A stretch of 64,000 nt of DNA from Codonopsis lanceolata (GCA_013146195.2 CM028378.1:87168295-87232294); one strand, 5' to 3'. Shown: positions 12,237 through 24,697, numbered from the stretch's first letter. Notes: generated by a model from the letters alone, not told the origin. A program made the numbers and translations.

Positions 12237-13048
12237 TTCTGACGTTTGCTGAGATTTGAACGAGGATTGAAGGAGATGGAAACCCTAAGATTCTGTGAGG
12301 AGGACGATAAAATTGATCGAGAAAATATCCTAGGCCTGGACCCCGTTTCCTTCGGGTTGCGCTATATAGAACCTTCGAAATCTATATTACAGTGACGCTA
12401 CTTAATCGAATAGGGTTATTCACAAGTCAGATTTAATTCTACGGCTGTTATTTATATAGGTAACTTCTTTTTAGGTTTCCTTATACATTTAGGATTAGGG
12501 TTTTTTATAAAAAAAACTGTTACTTATTTGGGTAATCTTCTTTGTTAAAATTAGGTTTTCTTATAAAATAGCTGTTATTTATTTATTTGGGTAATCTTCT
12601 TTTCTGGGTTTCCTTATATTATTAGAATTATGTTTCCTTATAAACAATAGTAATTGTAGAAATTTATTCAGTGGTTGAGATTAAATTATCCTTAAAAATT
12701 TAACGATTGAGATTCACCCCATATTCACATGTGCGAGTAGTTATCCATTTTTAACTCTCTATATTTTCTTTCTCTATTACAAGTCACTTCCTATAATTAA
12801 TATTATGAGTAGTTACTTATTTTTTTTTTACCTATGTTTGATCTTCGCATTACAAAGTCACACCCTGCAATTAATCTTCTGAAGTAACCTCTTATAAAAC
12901 ATCAATCTATCAGCTATCACTTGAAGCAATGTACCTCTCAAATATAATATTTTTAAAAAAATCGTACCTTCTATTTTGGCATTATCATTTCAATTGACGA
13001 AATCAGATATACTAGCAACGTGTCATAGGCACGGACATAAAGATTTAG
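12237..13048 (-). promoter_or_regulatory. Upstream region and 5' UTR of the copy B splicing-factor gene
   Basis: This corresponds to 1934-2782. It lacks the short insertions of copy A next to the ATG and has extra bases near 12385. No gene is visible. It ends at a degenerate Helitron-like terminus (CGTGTCATAGGCACGG, then TTTAGT). Confidence 0.4.
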
Positions 13049-14276
13049 TCTATATTATAAAAGAGATCAGGGGGCTAGCGGCTTAGATCGAATTGTTTTA
13101 AATATAACTCGGCGGTCAGTTAATTCTTAAATATGTTAATTATATATAAACCTCTCAGTTATAAGTTTTGTTTGAATTATCTCCCTCTACAACCAATAAA
13201 TATGTAATAACCCCTCAGTTATGGTTTTTTTTTTGTATTATCCTGACCACAACCAATTACAGTTATATGAATGCTTTCCTCTAATACATTTTTTAACCAC
13301 ATCCTTCTGTTTGAGTTGATGAGGTGGTTATTTATAATTTATTCTGAGCATCCATTTGTGCCGTTTGGTAGTCAAGATTAAGGTCAGATAGGATTAATAA
13401 GCCGAGTTGTCTGATGTTTGGTACACAGTAGGTGGTCGGGACTAATAGCACGAGTTATCCGGATAAAGTCATTATCCCCTCACTATTAATACCAAGGGAG
13501 AGGGTGGTATTATTAGCGCCCTCACTAAAAAAAATTGGAATTAACATTTGTAATCTCAAAACTACCTCCGATATACAAGTGAGGATTAATAGCGAGGGTA
13601 CTAATAGTACTTGGATTAATAATATTGTTTATCCTTGTCCGACTACCAAACAAGCCCAATGAGTTGTTTTAAATTTTTAATGAGATATTTGTTTGTAAGT
13701 TTTGTAATTAATTTTTGCAATTTTAAATATTTGTATTTTAATTTTATTATTAATATTTAGTTTGGGTTTCTTAATTAATTGTTATTGTAATCAATCTCAA
13801 TTTAATTTTTGTCCGACCTAGATTTATTTTTTAAAAAAACATTTGTTCGTAAGTTTTGTAATTTTAAATATTTGTATTTTAATTTCTTTCTTTTTTAAAA
13901 AAAATGTGTGCTAAGTTTTCCTTAATAGTCTGAAATATTTGTGATTTCAAAATAGTTTTTTGTTAGTTCACTCAGTCCCATTCAATTTATTTTAAACTTT
14001 TTGTTAGCAGGTGTTGTGTAACTATGTTGGTGTATATAAGAGAGAATGTTTTTGGATGCTTAATTATACTCCTTTTGGATGAGTTACAAAATTTTACAGC
14101 GAATAAAATGTTTTATTTTTTTAATTTTCGAGAAGTCGTCTTTTTTTTTTGTAATGTACATTGATCTAATTCCTACAAAATCTCAAGCATATATTAATTT
14201 ATTCGCATCATACTCGCTTTATACATTAATCACGTATGTATTGACACCGTGCCATAGGCACGAGTACGAAATCTAG
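13049..14276 (+). mobile_element. Non-autonomous Helitron-like element, copy B
   Basis: The start is TCTATATTATAAAAGAG. The 3' hairpin CCGTGCC-ATA-GGCACGA (one mismatch relative to copy A) is followed by CTAG and T. It is the duplicate of 2783-4019 and has no coding capacity. Confidence 0.48.
13359..13657. mobile_element. MITE with GTTTGGTAGTC terminal inverted repeats, copy B
   Basis: Duplicate of the element at 3101-3400, inside the Helitron-like sequence. The right end reads GACTACCAAACAAGCCC. Confidence 0.55.
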
Positions 14277-14300
14277 TCCTATAAATTTTAAAAAATAATA

Positions 14301-14558
14301 CTCCATCCGTCCCTAAATTATCGTCCTCCTTTTCTTTTTCGTCCGTCCCAAAATAATTGTCCAGTTTAAAACTTACCTTTTTAGAACATCAATTTTACCA
14401 CTTTACCCTTACTTTTTCACCCTATTTTAGTTATGGACCACATACACATGCGCTTTAAAGGAAACTACACATTAAACTAATATAAATAATTAAGTCAATT
14501 GTTTTTTCTTAAATTGTGTGTCAGGTCAACTAGGACGATTATTTAGGGACGGAGGGAG
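14301..14558. mobile_element. Stowaway-type MITE upstream of copy B
   Basis: Duplicate of 4045-4302, with CTCCATCCGTCCC on the left and GGGACGGAGGGAG on the right, preceded by TA. Confidence 0.85.
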
Positions 14559-15462
14559 TTATATGATAAATTTTGTAATACTTTTTATATACAATAATTT
14601 GAGTTTAACATGTACGACTATTGCAATTATAAATATCACATAGTAACTCTAGACAAAGCTACATATAACTGATGATAATCAAAAACATGTTTTCAAATGA
14701 AATCTTATATTAGACAATGACTTACTATAGTTTTTATTCATATATATTGCGTAAGACATAATCAACAAAAAAAATATTTTATTTGGAATTTGAAAGAAAT
14801 TTTATGATCAAATAGTATCAGTGACATTTTTTGAATCAAAAAAATACCACAAGAATTGCCATTTGAAAGAACTCAACCTTCTAAAATATGGTTTCTCAGT
14901 CTTATAACAATTAATCTCGTATCATTGCATAACTCAAGTGAATAGAGTATGTTACGAAACAACATTATTTGAGTTCCAACTTTCAAATTTAACTCACAGT
15001 TTGAGATTTCAGTATATGTAATTCAATTGAAATATTCACGAGTATGTATCGTTCAAATTTAACTCACAGTTTGAGATTTTCAGAATATGTACTGTTCATT
15101 GATGTGATGTAATTAAAAAAAATGCATCTTCATTTTTATATAACTATTTAATTGAAACCATAAAAAAACATGTATCTCTTTCAACAACATAACTTATATA
15201 TTACATTTCAATTTTCAATTACATAAAGAATTACCAAAAAAAAAAAAAGAGAGAGAAAATGTCAATCTAATTTGAACATGACATAAAGTTCTCGATATTT
15301 TTATTTATTTGTAATAGACCATCATAAAATGTTTTTTTTTTGTTTAGTTTATTGAGTTTTGTCTTCTTTTCAGTTATGTAGTGTGCATTCATCTGATATT
15401 TATACAATCTCAAGCATATATCAATTCATTTGCATACTGTCTGTTTCATACATTGAATAAGT

Positions 15463-15504
15463 TCCATACTGACATTATGTCATAAGCACGGACACGAAAT
15501 CTAG
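15463..15504 (+). mobile_element. Degenerate Helitron-like 3' terminus, copy B
   Basis: Counterpart of 5213-5254, ending GCACGGACACGAAATCTAGT with an eroded hairpin. Confidence 0.4.
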
Positions 15505-17392
15505 TGATAATTTAAACTAAGGCGGACCCAAACTAAAAAAACAAACAAAGTCAGGCCCATATGAGTATTTTTATTTGTTTTTTGTTTTAAATATTATAGA
15601 ACTGTATTTCAAGATCTATTAAAAGCAATCCTAATTATTTTTATTTATCTATTTTTTATTTATGATAATACTAAGTTATTCAATATTTTTGAATAAATAC
15701 AATTTTTACGAATTATTTTTATATATTGATTTTGTTTGTAAGTAGTTATATGTACATGAATTTTGTCTGATTTATGAATAGCTTGTCTAGAAATTTGACT
15801 TCTACTTTATTTTTGTCTAATATTTAATAGTTATATGGCTTTGGTATGTAATCAGTTATATGTCATTTTTGAATTTAATTATCCAAATAAAAAAAGTAAA
15901 CTCAATTGAAATAGTTTCTGTCAACATGATTAAATGACATTACTCAAATTCAATTTCAAAAATAAAATAAAATTGACATAAACAGAACATAAGTGATACC
16001 ATTTTTGAAAAGTGAGTTTTTGCGAAAAATTTCTAAAAATTATGCATTTTTGTTTTTATATACACTACAACACAATCGTGTAATGCACAGTTCAATATTA
16101 ATATAAATAAAACAATATAAAATTTTAATGATAAACATATAACTGAATAATTATATGAAAATCACGAGTTCAATATACATATAAAACAAATTATAGAAAA
16201 TTATGTTAATAAAAACAATAACTTTTTAACATATCTTTAAATTGATATCGAAGTGACATGTCCTTGACCAAAACAGTTTACTTTGTACAGTAAAAATTAA
16301 AGTTAATCATAGAAAATTATAATCAAAGCATTCGTGCGATGAACGAAGCCTATATTCATATCAATACAATAGTTAAAACTTTAGTGCTAATAAAATAAAC
16401 AAATAATTGCAACATAAAGATTATGAGTTCGATGTGTAAAATTGAATATCATAATTTTATAACATTAAAATTAAGATTATTTTGTTTGGCTCCCATCTAG
16501 AGTTCAATTAAAAATCTAAACGTATAAGCAAATTAATAGAAATAAAAAAAATTTAATGAAAATCAAGAGTCTTTAGGTTTAAAAATGTTTTACCTTTGGA
16601 GAAAAAAAATCAATTTATAGAATAAAAATATTAAGAATTTCAGTTCAATTTCAATTCTAATTTTTTTTTGGGATATAAACAATAAAATTTATATTGAAGC
16701 CCACAATTTCAATTCTAAACAATGGAATTGACATCGAAAAAATTAAAACAATCGATGGATAGACATCGGAAAATTTGGTTAAAACCGTGTTATGGATAAC
16801 TTTTGGACCGCGATCCGGTAAACACTCATAGAGCCACATTGTTTTAGTTGATAAATATAAACAAAAAGACCCTAGTTTCACCACACATTGAAATTCTTTT
16901 TTACACATTTTTTGCAGCGATGGCCAACCCCAAGGTTACCACCTAAATAATATCCGACAACGGAAGTTATGACCACCGACTTACCAGAAACTTATTGGCA
17001 TGTTCATATTTCCAAAAATATTTCAAAAACTCTGTTTAACTTCATTTATTAATTTTAATTCGTGATTTAATCATTTAGTTCAACTAACAAACAAATTCGA
17101 TCTGAATGTTGATTAATTTCATCATCAGTACTTTTTTATATCTGAATTTTTAACATGTATAAGTAACTAAAAAATCAGAAATTATCGGGTTTTCATTTTT
17201 TACATGTAGCTAGTTGTCTCAAAAAATGGGTCCTATCTCAATTTATATATTTTCTTACAATAATACTTTTGGTTATGATGAAATTGAGAAAAAAATTGTC
17301 AGATCTTGGTATTATTATTAATTAATTGTCTGTGAATTAGTTTTACTTTAAAGTGTATGTATATGATTTAGTTTCAAAATCGTTGTTTTATT
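15505..17392. other. AT-rich non-coding sequence, copy B
   Basis: No gene seen. It is collinear with 5255-7142 of copy A and ends in GTTTTATT (17385-17392), the left target-site duplication of the hAT element. Confidence 0.6.
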
Positions 17393-17403
17393 TAGGGGTG
17401 TAA

Positions 17404-17590
17404 ATGGTTCGATTTGGTTCGACTCGGAAGAAAATACGAGCTGAACCGTATGTCATCGGTTTGTGAAAAAGCAAACCGAGCTGAACCATTTAAAGTCTTG
17501 AGCCGAATCAAGCCGAACCATCATGGTTCGACTTGGTTCGACTCGGTTTCATGGTTTGGTTTCGTGGTTCGGTTTCGTGGTTCAGCTTTC
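17404..17590. repeat. Left subterminal repeat array of the hAT element
   Basis: Variants of GGTTCGACTCGG and GGTTTCGTGGTTCGG, and their inverse AGCCGAACC, are packed into under 200 bp just inside the TIR. In hAT elements such short subterminal repeats bind transposase. That role here is inferred from position and density. Confidence 0.7.
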
Positions 17591-17756
17591 CTTTAAAAAA
17601 ATGAGATTTCAACAATTAAGTAAACCAAATGAATAACAAAACAAATTAAGCCATGTTGTGGAAGAAATCACTTAAACAAGTTTCTGATCTTGGGGGAATG
17701 GTCTTAGTCTCTTAGAAAATTAAGCTAACAGCAAATGACAGAATATAAATATAACA

Positions 17757-18110
17757 CCAAACCAAACATGCAAACATAGTTGAGATTGACTTTCAAGTGA
17801 ATGATATTAATTGTTGGTTGCAAAAACAAAAAGAGTCTGCTAATGTGCATAGCTGCACAGCCTGTACTGCAATTTCAAGAATGGGAGGAATCGGGAAGAC
17901 GACCATTGCAAAAGTATTTAATATTTATAACAAAAACTATGGCAGTTGATGATGGCATCAAATCAATTTCTCCAAAATGGTAGTTGATGCCTCAATCAAC
18001 GAAATTAAAGAGTCTCTGTAAAAGGTTGCTTGACTTGCTTCTGCCTTCTGGTTCTTGATGATGGCATCAATGGCTCCAAAATGATCTCAACTGTAATTTT
18101 GAAGAAAAAA
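17757..18110 (+). pseudogene. Captured fragment of a TIR-NBS-LRR resistance gene (P-loop region)
   Basis: One open frame at about 17779-17945 reads WLQKQKE and then MGGIGKTTIAKVFN (17881-17922), the linker and P-loop (Walker A) of plant TNL proteins. In another frame LLVLDD (18045-18062), followed shortly by GSKMI, looks like the kinase-2 motif and the start of RNBS-B. The two are about 55 codons apart with stops between, a little shorter than in intact genes. The fragment is antiparallel to the transposase and lies between its 3' end and the left TIR. No TIR, ARC or LRR part is visible. The P-loop call is strong; kinase-2 is weaker. Confidence 0.6.
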
Positions 18111-18283
18111 AAGCTAAATTAACCAATGGCATAAGATAGAATAATTTGTTTTTAATTGAAAATGAATAATCATGTTCTTTTTTTGTGCAAAAAAGAGAAA
18201 GAATAGAAAAATTACCTCAATGTGGGGGCCTATGAACTAAGAAGATCTGCTTCATGGGTAAGAGCTGACATAAAAAGAAAATA

Positions 18284-20499
18284 TTAAAAGGTGATATAGA
18301 TTTCAACTTGAGTAAATTGTAAAAATAAATAGAATCGTAATTTCAACAGCTTACTTGATTCTATCTCAGACATATCTTCCAATCTCATTTCAACATCAAC
18401 TGGAAGACGTGAAGCTCGCAACCAATCTTGTGAACAAATCAAACACTCCACAATCTTAGGAGTCAATGAGCTACGAAATTGGTCCAGCACACGCCCTCCG
18501 GTGCTAAAAGCAGACTCAGAAGCAACCGTAGAGACGGGAATAGCCAACACATCTTTTGCAATTAGAGATAGAACACGATACCTATGAGCATTCAGTTTCC
18601 ACCAAGACAAGATATCAAAACTCCCATCTCCTTTTTTCTCAACTGTTTCATCTAAGTACCTATCAATTTATGACTTTGCACCACAATTCTCTTCTTCCAA
18701 GTGTTTATAGTAAGCATTTTGCATATCCATTATGCCATCTTCACATTGGGAATCACAAACTAGGTCCACTTCGATGCCAATTGAGCTCTCAGCTGTTTTT
18801 GGTTGAGAGCTTTTCTCAATCAGTTCATAACAAGCATACATTCGAAACATGAGATTCTTCAAATTCTTTTCCAACTCATCCACCTTTTCCTTCTTGTAAA
18901 TTGTCCCATAACAAAATTTTACATAATTCAACTTGAATCGAGGGTCTAAGACTACCGCAAGCAAGAGCATCATATTAATTTTACTCATATCTCCCCAATA
19001 TTTGTCAAATTTTTGTTGCATGGACTGAGTCATATCTTTCAAATTAAGGTCCTCACTAGAATTTGCCCAACTAATCAAACTTTTTTCAATTAAAAAAACA
19101 TCATGAAAGTATGAATTAGCGGTGACATACAAGGAACCCGAGAGCCGTTTAGTGATATCATAAAATGTTTTCAAGAATTTGCACAAAGTCTTAGCTTTTG
19201 ACCAATCACTATCCGTAGGAGCCCCATTTGGAAGATCAGAAGCAAAGTTAGTTTCCAAATCCAAATTATCAAATGCTTTCCTAAACTTAAGAGCGTCTCA
19301 ACATAATATATGTATAATTCCACCTAGTTGGAACATCAAGAACCAAATTGCTCTTATATGAAATTTTTTCTTGCTCACAACAAACCTTAAATTGGTTGGC
19401 TCTTTGTGGAGAACTCCTTATATACCTCACAATGAGCAGTTTTACTAATTGACTCATCCACCTCTTTAATTCCATCTCTAACAATTAAGTTAAGAATATG
19501 AGCGCAACATCGCATGTGAAAGAACTCACCCTGTAACACAAATACATCTTTTTTTGAAAGTTTCTTCCTCAAGTATGCTATGGCGGTATCATTAGACGAA
19601 GCATTATCAACTGTAAGTGTAAACACTTTCTCAATAAGCATGCAAGCCTCAATTGTTTGTCCAATTGCCACACCTTTATGACTAGAAACCACGCTAAAGT
19701 TCAAAATTCTTTTGTGTAATTTCCAGTTGTGGTCAATAAAGTGGGCAGTAAGGACCATGTAACTCAAATTTTGCAAAGAAGTCCATGTATCAGTTGTGAG
19801 ACAAATCCTATGAGCATTAAAAACTAACCCATTTTTTAACTCTTTCTTTAGATCAGCATATAACTTCATACAATCTTTAGCTATGGTGTTGCGAGAGACT
19901 AATTGTAGCCTAGGCACAGCAACGCTAACAAAATGCTTAAAGCCTGGGCACTCAATGAAGCTAAAGGGTAGCTCATCCATAACCATCATCTTAGTTATCA
20001 CATCTCTACACTTGCCTTGATCAAATTTCCATGGTATTAATTTGCTCTCACCTTCTCCAGCCTTATAAACCTCAAGTGTCTTTTGGCTTTTTTTCGAATT
20101 GTTATAAGGATAGTCCTTACACTTATATAAATGGTTTTGAAGTGTGGCGATAGAAGTAGAACCAAGCATATTGTTTTTTGCAATACTTACAGAGGGAATG
20201 CATAAATTTCTTCCCATCCATAACTTTATCAAAATGCTGCCAAACAGTTGAAGTGAATGCTTTGGCCTTCACTTGAGTAGGGGCAACTGATGACTCTACT
20301 TCAATGGCTTTACTTGAAGTAATTTTTCGCTTCTTTTCAAGTCCTTCTTAAACAATTGGATTTGATGTTTCAACCTAAGATTAAAAAAAAAAATCAAACT
20401 ATCCTTAAGATAAAAATCAGCTTTGAACTAAATTAGTGTAGTGGAGAATGGAGATAATTATATAAATACGAAAATTGATCAAACCTTGTCGTTATCCAT
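18284..20499 (-). pseudogene. hAT transposase (zinc finger BED, RICESLEEPER-like), broken
   Basis: A short exon 1 (20485-20499, MDNDK) is followed by an intron with GT at 20484-20483 and AG just before 20374. The rest reads leftward: a BED zinc finger (WQHFDK, CxxC, HLYKC) split by a frameshift near 20185, the RNase H-like core (LTTDTWTS, then LTVDNASSND and CCAHILNLIV) at about 19480-19900, a second frameshift near 19430, the middle domain (LDPRFKLNY at about 18940), and the C-terminal hAT dimerisation segment (STVASESAFSTGGRVLD) at about 18500-18530. In-frame stops lie at 20348-20350 and near 18668. It is not expected to make active transposase, although the ends are intact and could be mobilised in trans. 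Confidence 0.9.
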
Positions 20500-20879
20500 G
20501 AGAATTGAGAAAAGTACTAGAAGATGATGAGAGGGTACAGTCGTAGAGGAGAACAAATTCGATGACCAAGGATTGGAGTCTGGACTGGAAAAAGGCTATT
20601 CAATATTCGCCCTGGTGAAAGGTTAGTAGTGTCGGCGTCTGCTTCTCAAAAGATGAAAAGAATCCGTGATCGATCTCTCCTTATAGACACTGGACAGTTT
20701 GGACTGATGAACTCACAAAGATACAAAGAACTGAAGAATTGAAGATGACTTGAAAAAGCAATTAAGCATTAATTTAATAAGAATGCTAAGAGTCAAACTC
20801 ATTCCCAAAGAAAAAGCAATAAAGCATAACAAAAGTCCGGTGGGTGGCAACCAATAAGATTTTAGAATATTAAAGTGTA

Positions 20880-21112
20880 GAATTTTAAAAGACTCATGGT
20901 TTGGTGGTTCGGCTCGGTGGTTCGGCTCAAAATGGTTTGGTTCGGCTCGGTTTGACTTGGCTCGACATGTCAAACCGTAAGCCGAACCAAACCGCTCGGC
21001 TTCTAGAAATCACAAACCGAACCAAACCATATAAGTCATGAAACCGAACCAAATCACTCGACTCGACTTGGTTCGACTTGGCTCGGTGACTTGGCGGTTT
21101 GGATTGACACCC
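20880..21112. repeat. Right subterminal repeat array of the hAT element
   Basis: Repeated GGTTCGGCTCGG, AACCGAACCAAACC and GGTTCGACTTGGC variants lie in both orientations just inside the right TIR, matching the left array. The density is higher than on the left. Confidence 0.7.
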
Positions 21113-21540
21113 CTAGTTTTATTCCATCTTTATTTTTCCTAGCCTGGATATTGATGCAAAGAAATTGACAAAAAAAAAACTTAGTTTTGTTATCTCTCAT
21201 GTTTCTACTATGCATATTTTTCTTAATATACTAAATAAGAATGTGAAGAGGCTTTGGAATCATTTATCCAATCAACCATAATAATGACATTCTCAGTTTG
21301 TAATTTCCAATGCAAAAAGTGGCTTATATACAAATTAGAAGTGTTTCTAAATTTAGAAAGTCACTTTTGGCGAGAACTTTCCAAAATTTGTTCACCCCCT
21401 TTTATATATGTACATATTATATCCTTTCAGTTGATAAGGAGACCCCCATCTTATTTTTTAAAAACAAATATATATTTAAAGTTGGTGAGGAGCACTATGA
21501 TTGTGTCACGTCACCACCATTTGATAAATCTTTATTGTAA

Positions 21541-22027
21541 AGCATCATGTGGAAACTTTAAAAACTCTTGGTTTTCTAACCATTAACTAATAATAATACA
21601 TAATAATAATCAATATGATAATGAATATTTGTATTAATATATATAATTTATACTATTGTCAATAGTAGAGAACTTATATTTAAAAACTTTAACAACTAAC
21701 ATTACTTCTAACCAATGTGAGATAAAACTCTTCAAGGTGAGACATTACTTCTAATGACTCACTTCTAACACCATACTTTAATCCTTGATATTTTATTCAT
21801 TCAAAACTTGATTTTGACAATAAATATATCATTTCGATGCTCTTGTCGAGTAGAACACATTTGCACAATTACTTTTGCCAACAAACAAATGACTCATAAA
21901 GAAATCAGTGTCTCAAGTTGCACGATGTATATCTCACATTGGTTAAAAAAATGATGTTGATTTAAAATTATTTTAGATTATATAAAAGACTTTTACTATT
22001 ATTAGCAATAGAATATATATATATATT
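21541..22027. other. AT-rich sequence right of the duplication
   Basis: No gene seen. The region is unique, outside the duplicated block, and ends in a short (TA)n run at about 22015-22024 directly before a GC-rich LTR. Confidence 0.5.
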
Positions 22028-23554
22028 GAACTACCCGGCCCAAATAGGCCCAAGTCATGTGCCACACGTTGGGCCCGTGGTCATCGTTAGAGCAAGCGAG
22101 CATGGTCTCGATCATCACCGAGCAAGAGGCTAGCGAGTGGGGGCTCGTCGTGACGAGCTAAGCCGCGAGCATGAGTGGCTGTGCTCGCTAACTCAATGGC
22201 TGTTACCAGTTGAGGACGGTTATGTCCGAGAAAGTCTCCATTTAGACCGTTGTGGTTAATGGGGGAGTTAATGGGGCAGTTAATGTGCCCGCCATTAAGG
22301 CCATGATCATTAGTGGACAGTTATGGGCGGTTATGATCAGTTACGCTCTCTGGCAATTATAAAAGCCCCGGAAAATGAAGGGGAGAGGTATGCAACTTAA
22401 AATTCTCAAGCTGAAACTCTGCTAAAATAACCTTTCGTTAGCTCTATTGTGCTAATTCTTGCGCCGGAGGGCTTTTGCAGGGAGTGCCCCTGCCAAGTTC
22501 ACGGTTTGTTAATCTTATTGCAAATTTGGGCTTCGAGAATATCAGATACGTTGAAAGCCATGTATCTTAATTGGACCAATCCAGTGCATCTAGAAGATTT
22601 TGGACACATCAGTTGGTTCCATTGCCGGGAAACGATAGTTTTGCGGTAGCCGTGTTTGTGTTTTGATAGTATCTTTTCGTCAATCTTTACAAATGGCTGA
22701 AAATGGAGTTAATGGTGGCAATGGCAGTCGTCGGGAAGAGGTTCAACCGACTCCTAGCTTTAATCAGTTGGCTGGGAACAATGCTCCTCCACCGCATGAT
22801 GCCCGTCATCAACTCAACCAAATGCGTGGAGTGAATTCTTTGGCAAGATGTGCTGTGGCAGCCGTGGGTCTGACACACGAGTTCAGTGAGGAGGCTCTAC
22901 GTCAAAGGGCAATATACCTGGGTCAAATGCATCAACTCAATCTACAGTTGATTGCAATGGGTAAGCCACATTTGCCCATTGAGGCGGACCCCTTACCAGC
23001 TTTGACAGCTCCGAGCCAGGCGGCAGGTGTTTCTCGCACTGGAGGTAATCAAATGAATCCTTTGGTCATTCCTTCTCAGCAACGAGCACAAGGATCAAAG
23101 GGACGTGAGCAGCCAGAAGGCAGTAAAGCTAGCCACAGAGTTGTGCCCAGTGTTCACTCGAGGCTAGGACCACGGGTTGGGGATGACTCGGCTCAATCCC
23201 GCCGTCGAAGACGTTCACCTTCTCCACAAAGATCGCATGCTCGCAGGCTACGTTCACCCTCACCACGGTAGTCTCGTGCTCAAAGTCGTCGCTCTCAATC
23301 ACCAAGGGGATCTTATGTTGTCGACGCAGAACTCCCTCTCCCAGGAGATCTCAAGGGCACTTACTTCACCTTTCTCAAGGAAAAAAGGATCTGCATCAAC
23401 CAGCTGCACCAGCTGTTCAGCTTGCTAGGGTGCCTCAGGTCCAGGTGGTGCAGACCGTGGGGGTTACTCAAGCCGGTGGAGCTATGGGTCCCCCACAGGC
23501 CCCTCCTATGCCTGTGGTACAACCTCAGCTCGGGGTGGTTTTGATGCGGGTGCA
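22028..23554 (+). mobile_element. Tat/Athila-like Ty3/Gypsy element, 5' part only
   Basis: A GC-richer LTR-like sequence starts about TGAACTACCCGGCCC (22028) and ends near 22607. It contains CGCCGGAGGGCTTTTGCAGG, typical of U5 in plant Tat/Athila LTRs. A degraded primer-binding site for tRNA-Asp follows (22614-22631, 14 of 18 matches to TGGCGCCGTTGCCGGGGA). Next is the start of a gag-like frame at 22693. The element is cut at 23554 by another LTR element and no continuation is recognised. Confidence 0.6.
22693..23554 (+). pseudogene. Gypsy gag-like N-terminal fragment
   Basis: The frame opens at the ATG at 22693, about 60 nt after the primer-binding site. It codes for 192 residues, ending in an Arg/Ser-Pro-rich stretch (RRRRRSPSPQRSHARR) with a stop at 23269-23271. 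Similar Pro/Arg-rich sequence continues in other frames to 23554, where the chromovirus-like LTR begins. The fragment lacks the gag core and protease. The assignment rests on position and composition, not on a recognised domain. Confidence 0.45.
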
Positions 23555-24649
23555 TTGAAGCTTCCTTCAAGTAACAAAGGGTGGATCAAGGAAAAGAAGA
23601 TTACTAAGTTTGAAGAGGGCTTGGGCATAGAAGCAGGCAGCCAGCTTATGGGAAGAAAGAGTCACAAAGCTCGCAAATGGGAAGGGTCTATAGGGCTGGA
23701 CCTAGTCGGTGCTTGGAAAGGTGGCACGGCTTGGGAAGGGCTGACTTGGAGCCGCACACAAGGAGGGGATAACGAGTTTGCATGGGGCTTGGGCCGCCCT
23801 CCATGAAGTGGAAATACAAGCAATTTTAGTAGTTAGAATCTGCCTTAGATTAGGACTTTATTTGTTTCCTTAAAAGAGTAGTTTCCTTTTTGTTTTAATT
23901 CCTAGAATAGGTTTTCTTGGCTTGCAAGTTTAGAATTCTTTTCCCATTAGAATTAGGATTCTTGTAAAGCCTTTATAAGGCGTTTCTTATTGAATAATAT
24001 GGGCAGATTTTCGGTTGAGAAAAACTTAGAAAAAGGACGGTTGTTCTTTTCCCGATTCTTCCAACAAGGTGAGTGAAGCGTTGTTGTTGAATCAATCGGC
24101 ATTCTTTACGACAAGCGAGTGAAGCTTGTCCGGTGAGGCCGACCTATCCCTACTCTATTCTTCTTCTTTTATTTTCTTTTATATCTTGTGCGTGGCAGCC
24201 TACTAGTCTTATTAGCAGGTCCGATTGTGAGCAGAAAAAGACTTCAAGAACACGGCTGTTGGAAGGCAGTTTGGGGCAGCAATCTGATCGGGTTTTGGAC
24301 AGATTTTGGTGGGAGATTTCGAGGGGCTTGGGAGGTATTTAGCTAACCTAATCGCTGTTGTGATAGGGTGTGGAGTAAGGTAGGTTGATTGGTAGTTATT
24401 TGTTGTTTAGATAAACCATTCAGGTTGGGCATTAGTTGTTAGTTCGGGCAGATTTTACTCTTGTTTTCTATCCTAAATTGCTGGGAGTTTTGGTGTTTAT
24501 TTTCTAAAAAGAATAATTATAAGTTTGAGTAGATTATGGGAGGATTTGTAATTGGTTGGAGGGTTGTTTGGAGGGACGATTTGTTCAGTCCAAGGGCTTC
24601 CAAAAAGCTGGAACAGTTGGTTGATTTCAGCCGTGTCGCATTCACATCA
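23555..24649 (+). mobile_element. 5' LTR of a chromovirus-like Ty3/Gypsy element
   Basis: The sequence begins TGAAGCTTCC inside the preceding gag-like frame and ends CATCA two bases before a tRNA-Met primer-binding site (24652-24663, TGGTATCAGAGC). A TATA-like TTTATAAGG lies at about 23970, followed by the CT-rich leader expected of U5. The start is placed where the older element's frame breaks off. The 3' LTR is not in the window. Confidence 0.6.
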
Positions 24650-24697
24650 AGTGGTATCAGAGCTAATCCTTCGTGAATCCTTATTCGCGAAGCAATC

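Larger units (their letters stand above)
17393..21115 (-). mobile_element. hAT-family transposon, near full length, inactive
   Basis: The element is 3723 bp. The ends are TAGGGGTGTAAATGG on the left and, reversed, TAGGGGTGTCAATCC on the right. It is flanked by perfect 8-bp duplications GTTTTATT (17385-17392 and 21116-21123). Copy A retains the empty site with one GTTTTATT at about 7135-7142, which fixes both boundaries. It carries a minus-strand RICESLEEPER-type transposase with several breaks, dense subterminal repeats at both ends, and a fragment of a resistance gene near its left end. Confidence 0.96.
10304..21540. repeat. Segmental duplication, copy B (with hAT insertion)
   Basis: It matches 1-7561 collinearly: exon 1 at 11878 against 1575, a MITE at 14301 against 4045, and the terminal segment at 21116-21540 against about 7135-7561. 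The only large difference is the 3.7-kb hAT element. The near-identity of intron, MITEs and intergenic DNA indicates a recent event. Confidence 0.93.

Noticed and set aside
24652..24663. TGGTATCAGAGC strings (also 53124) as tRNA fragments
   Set aside because: They are primer-binding sites next to LTR ends. No cloverleaf is present.
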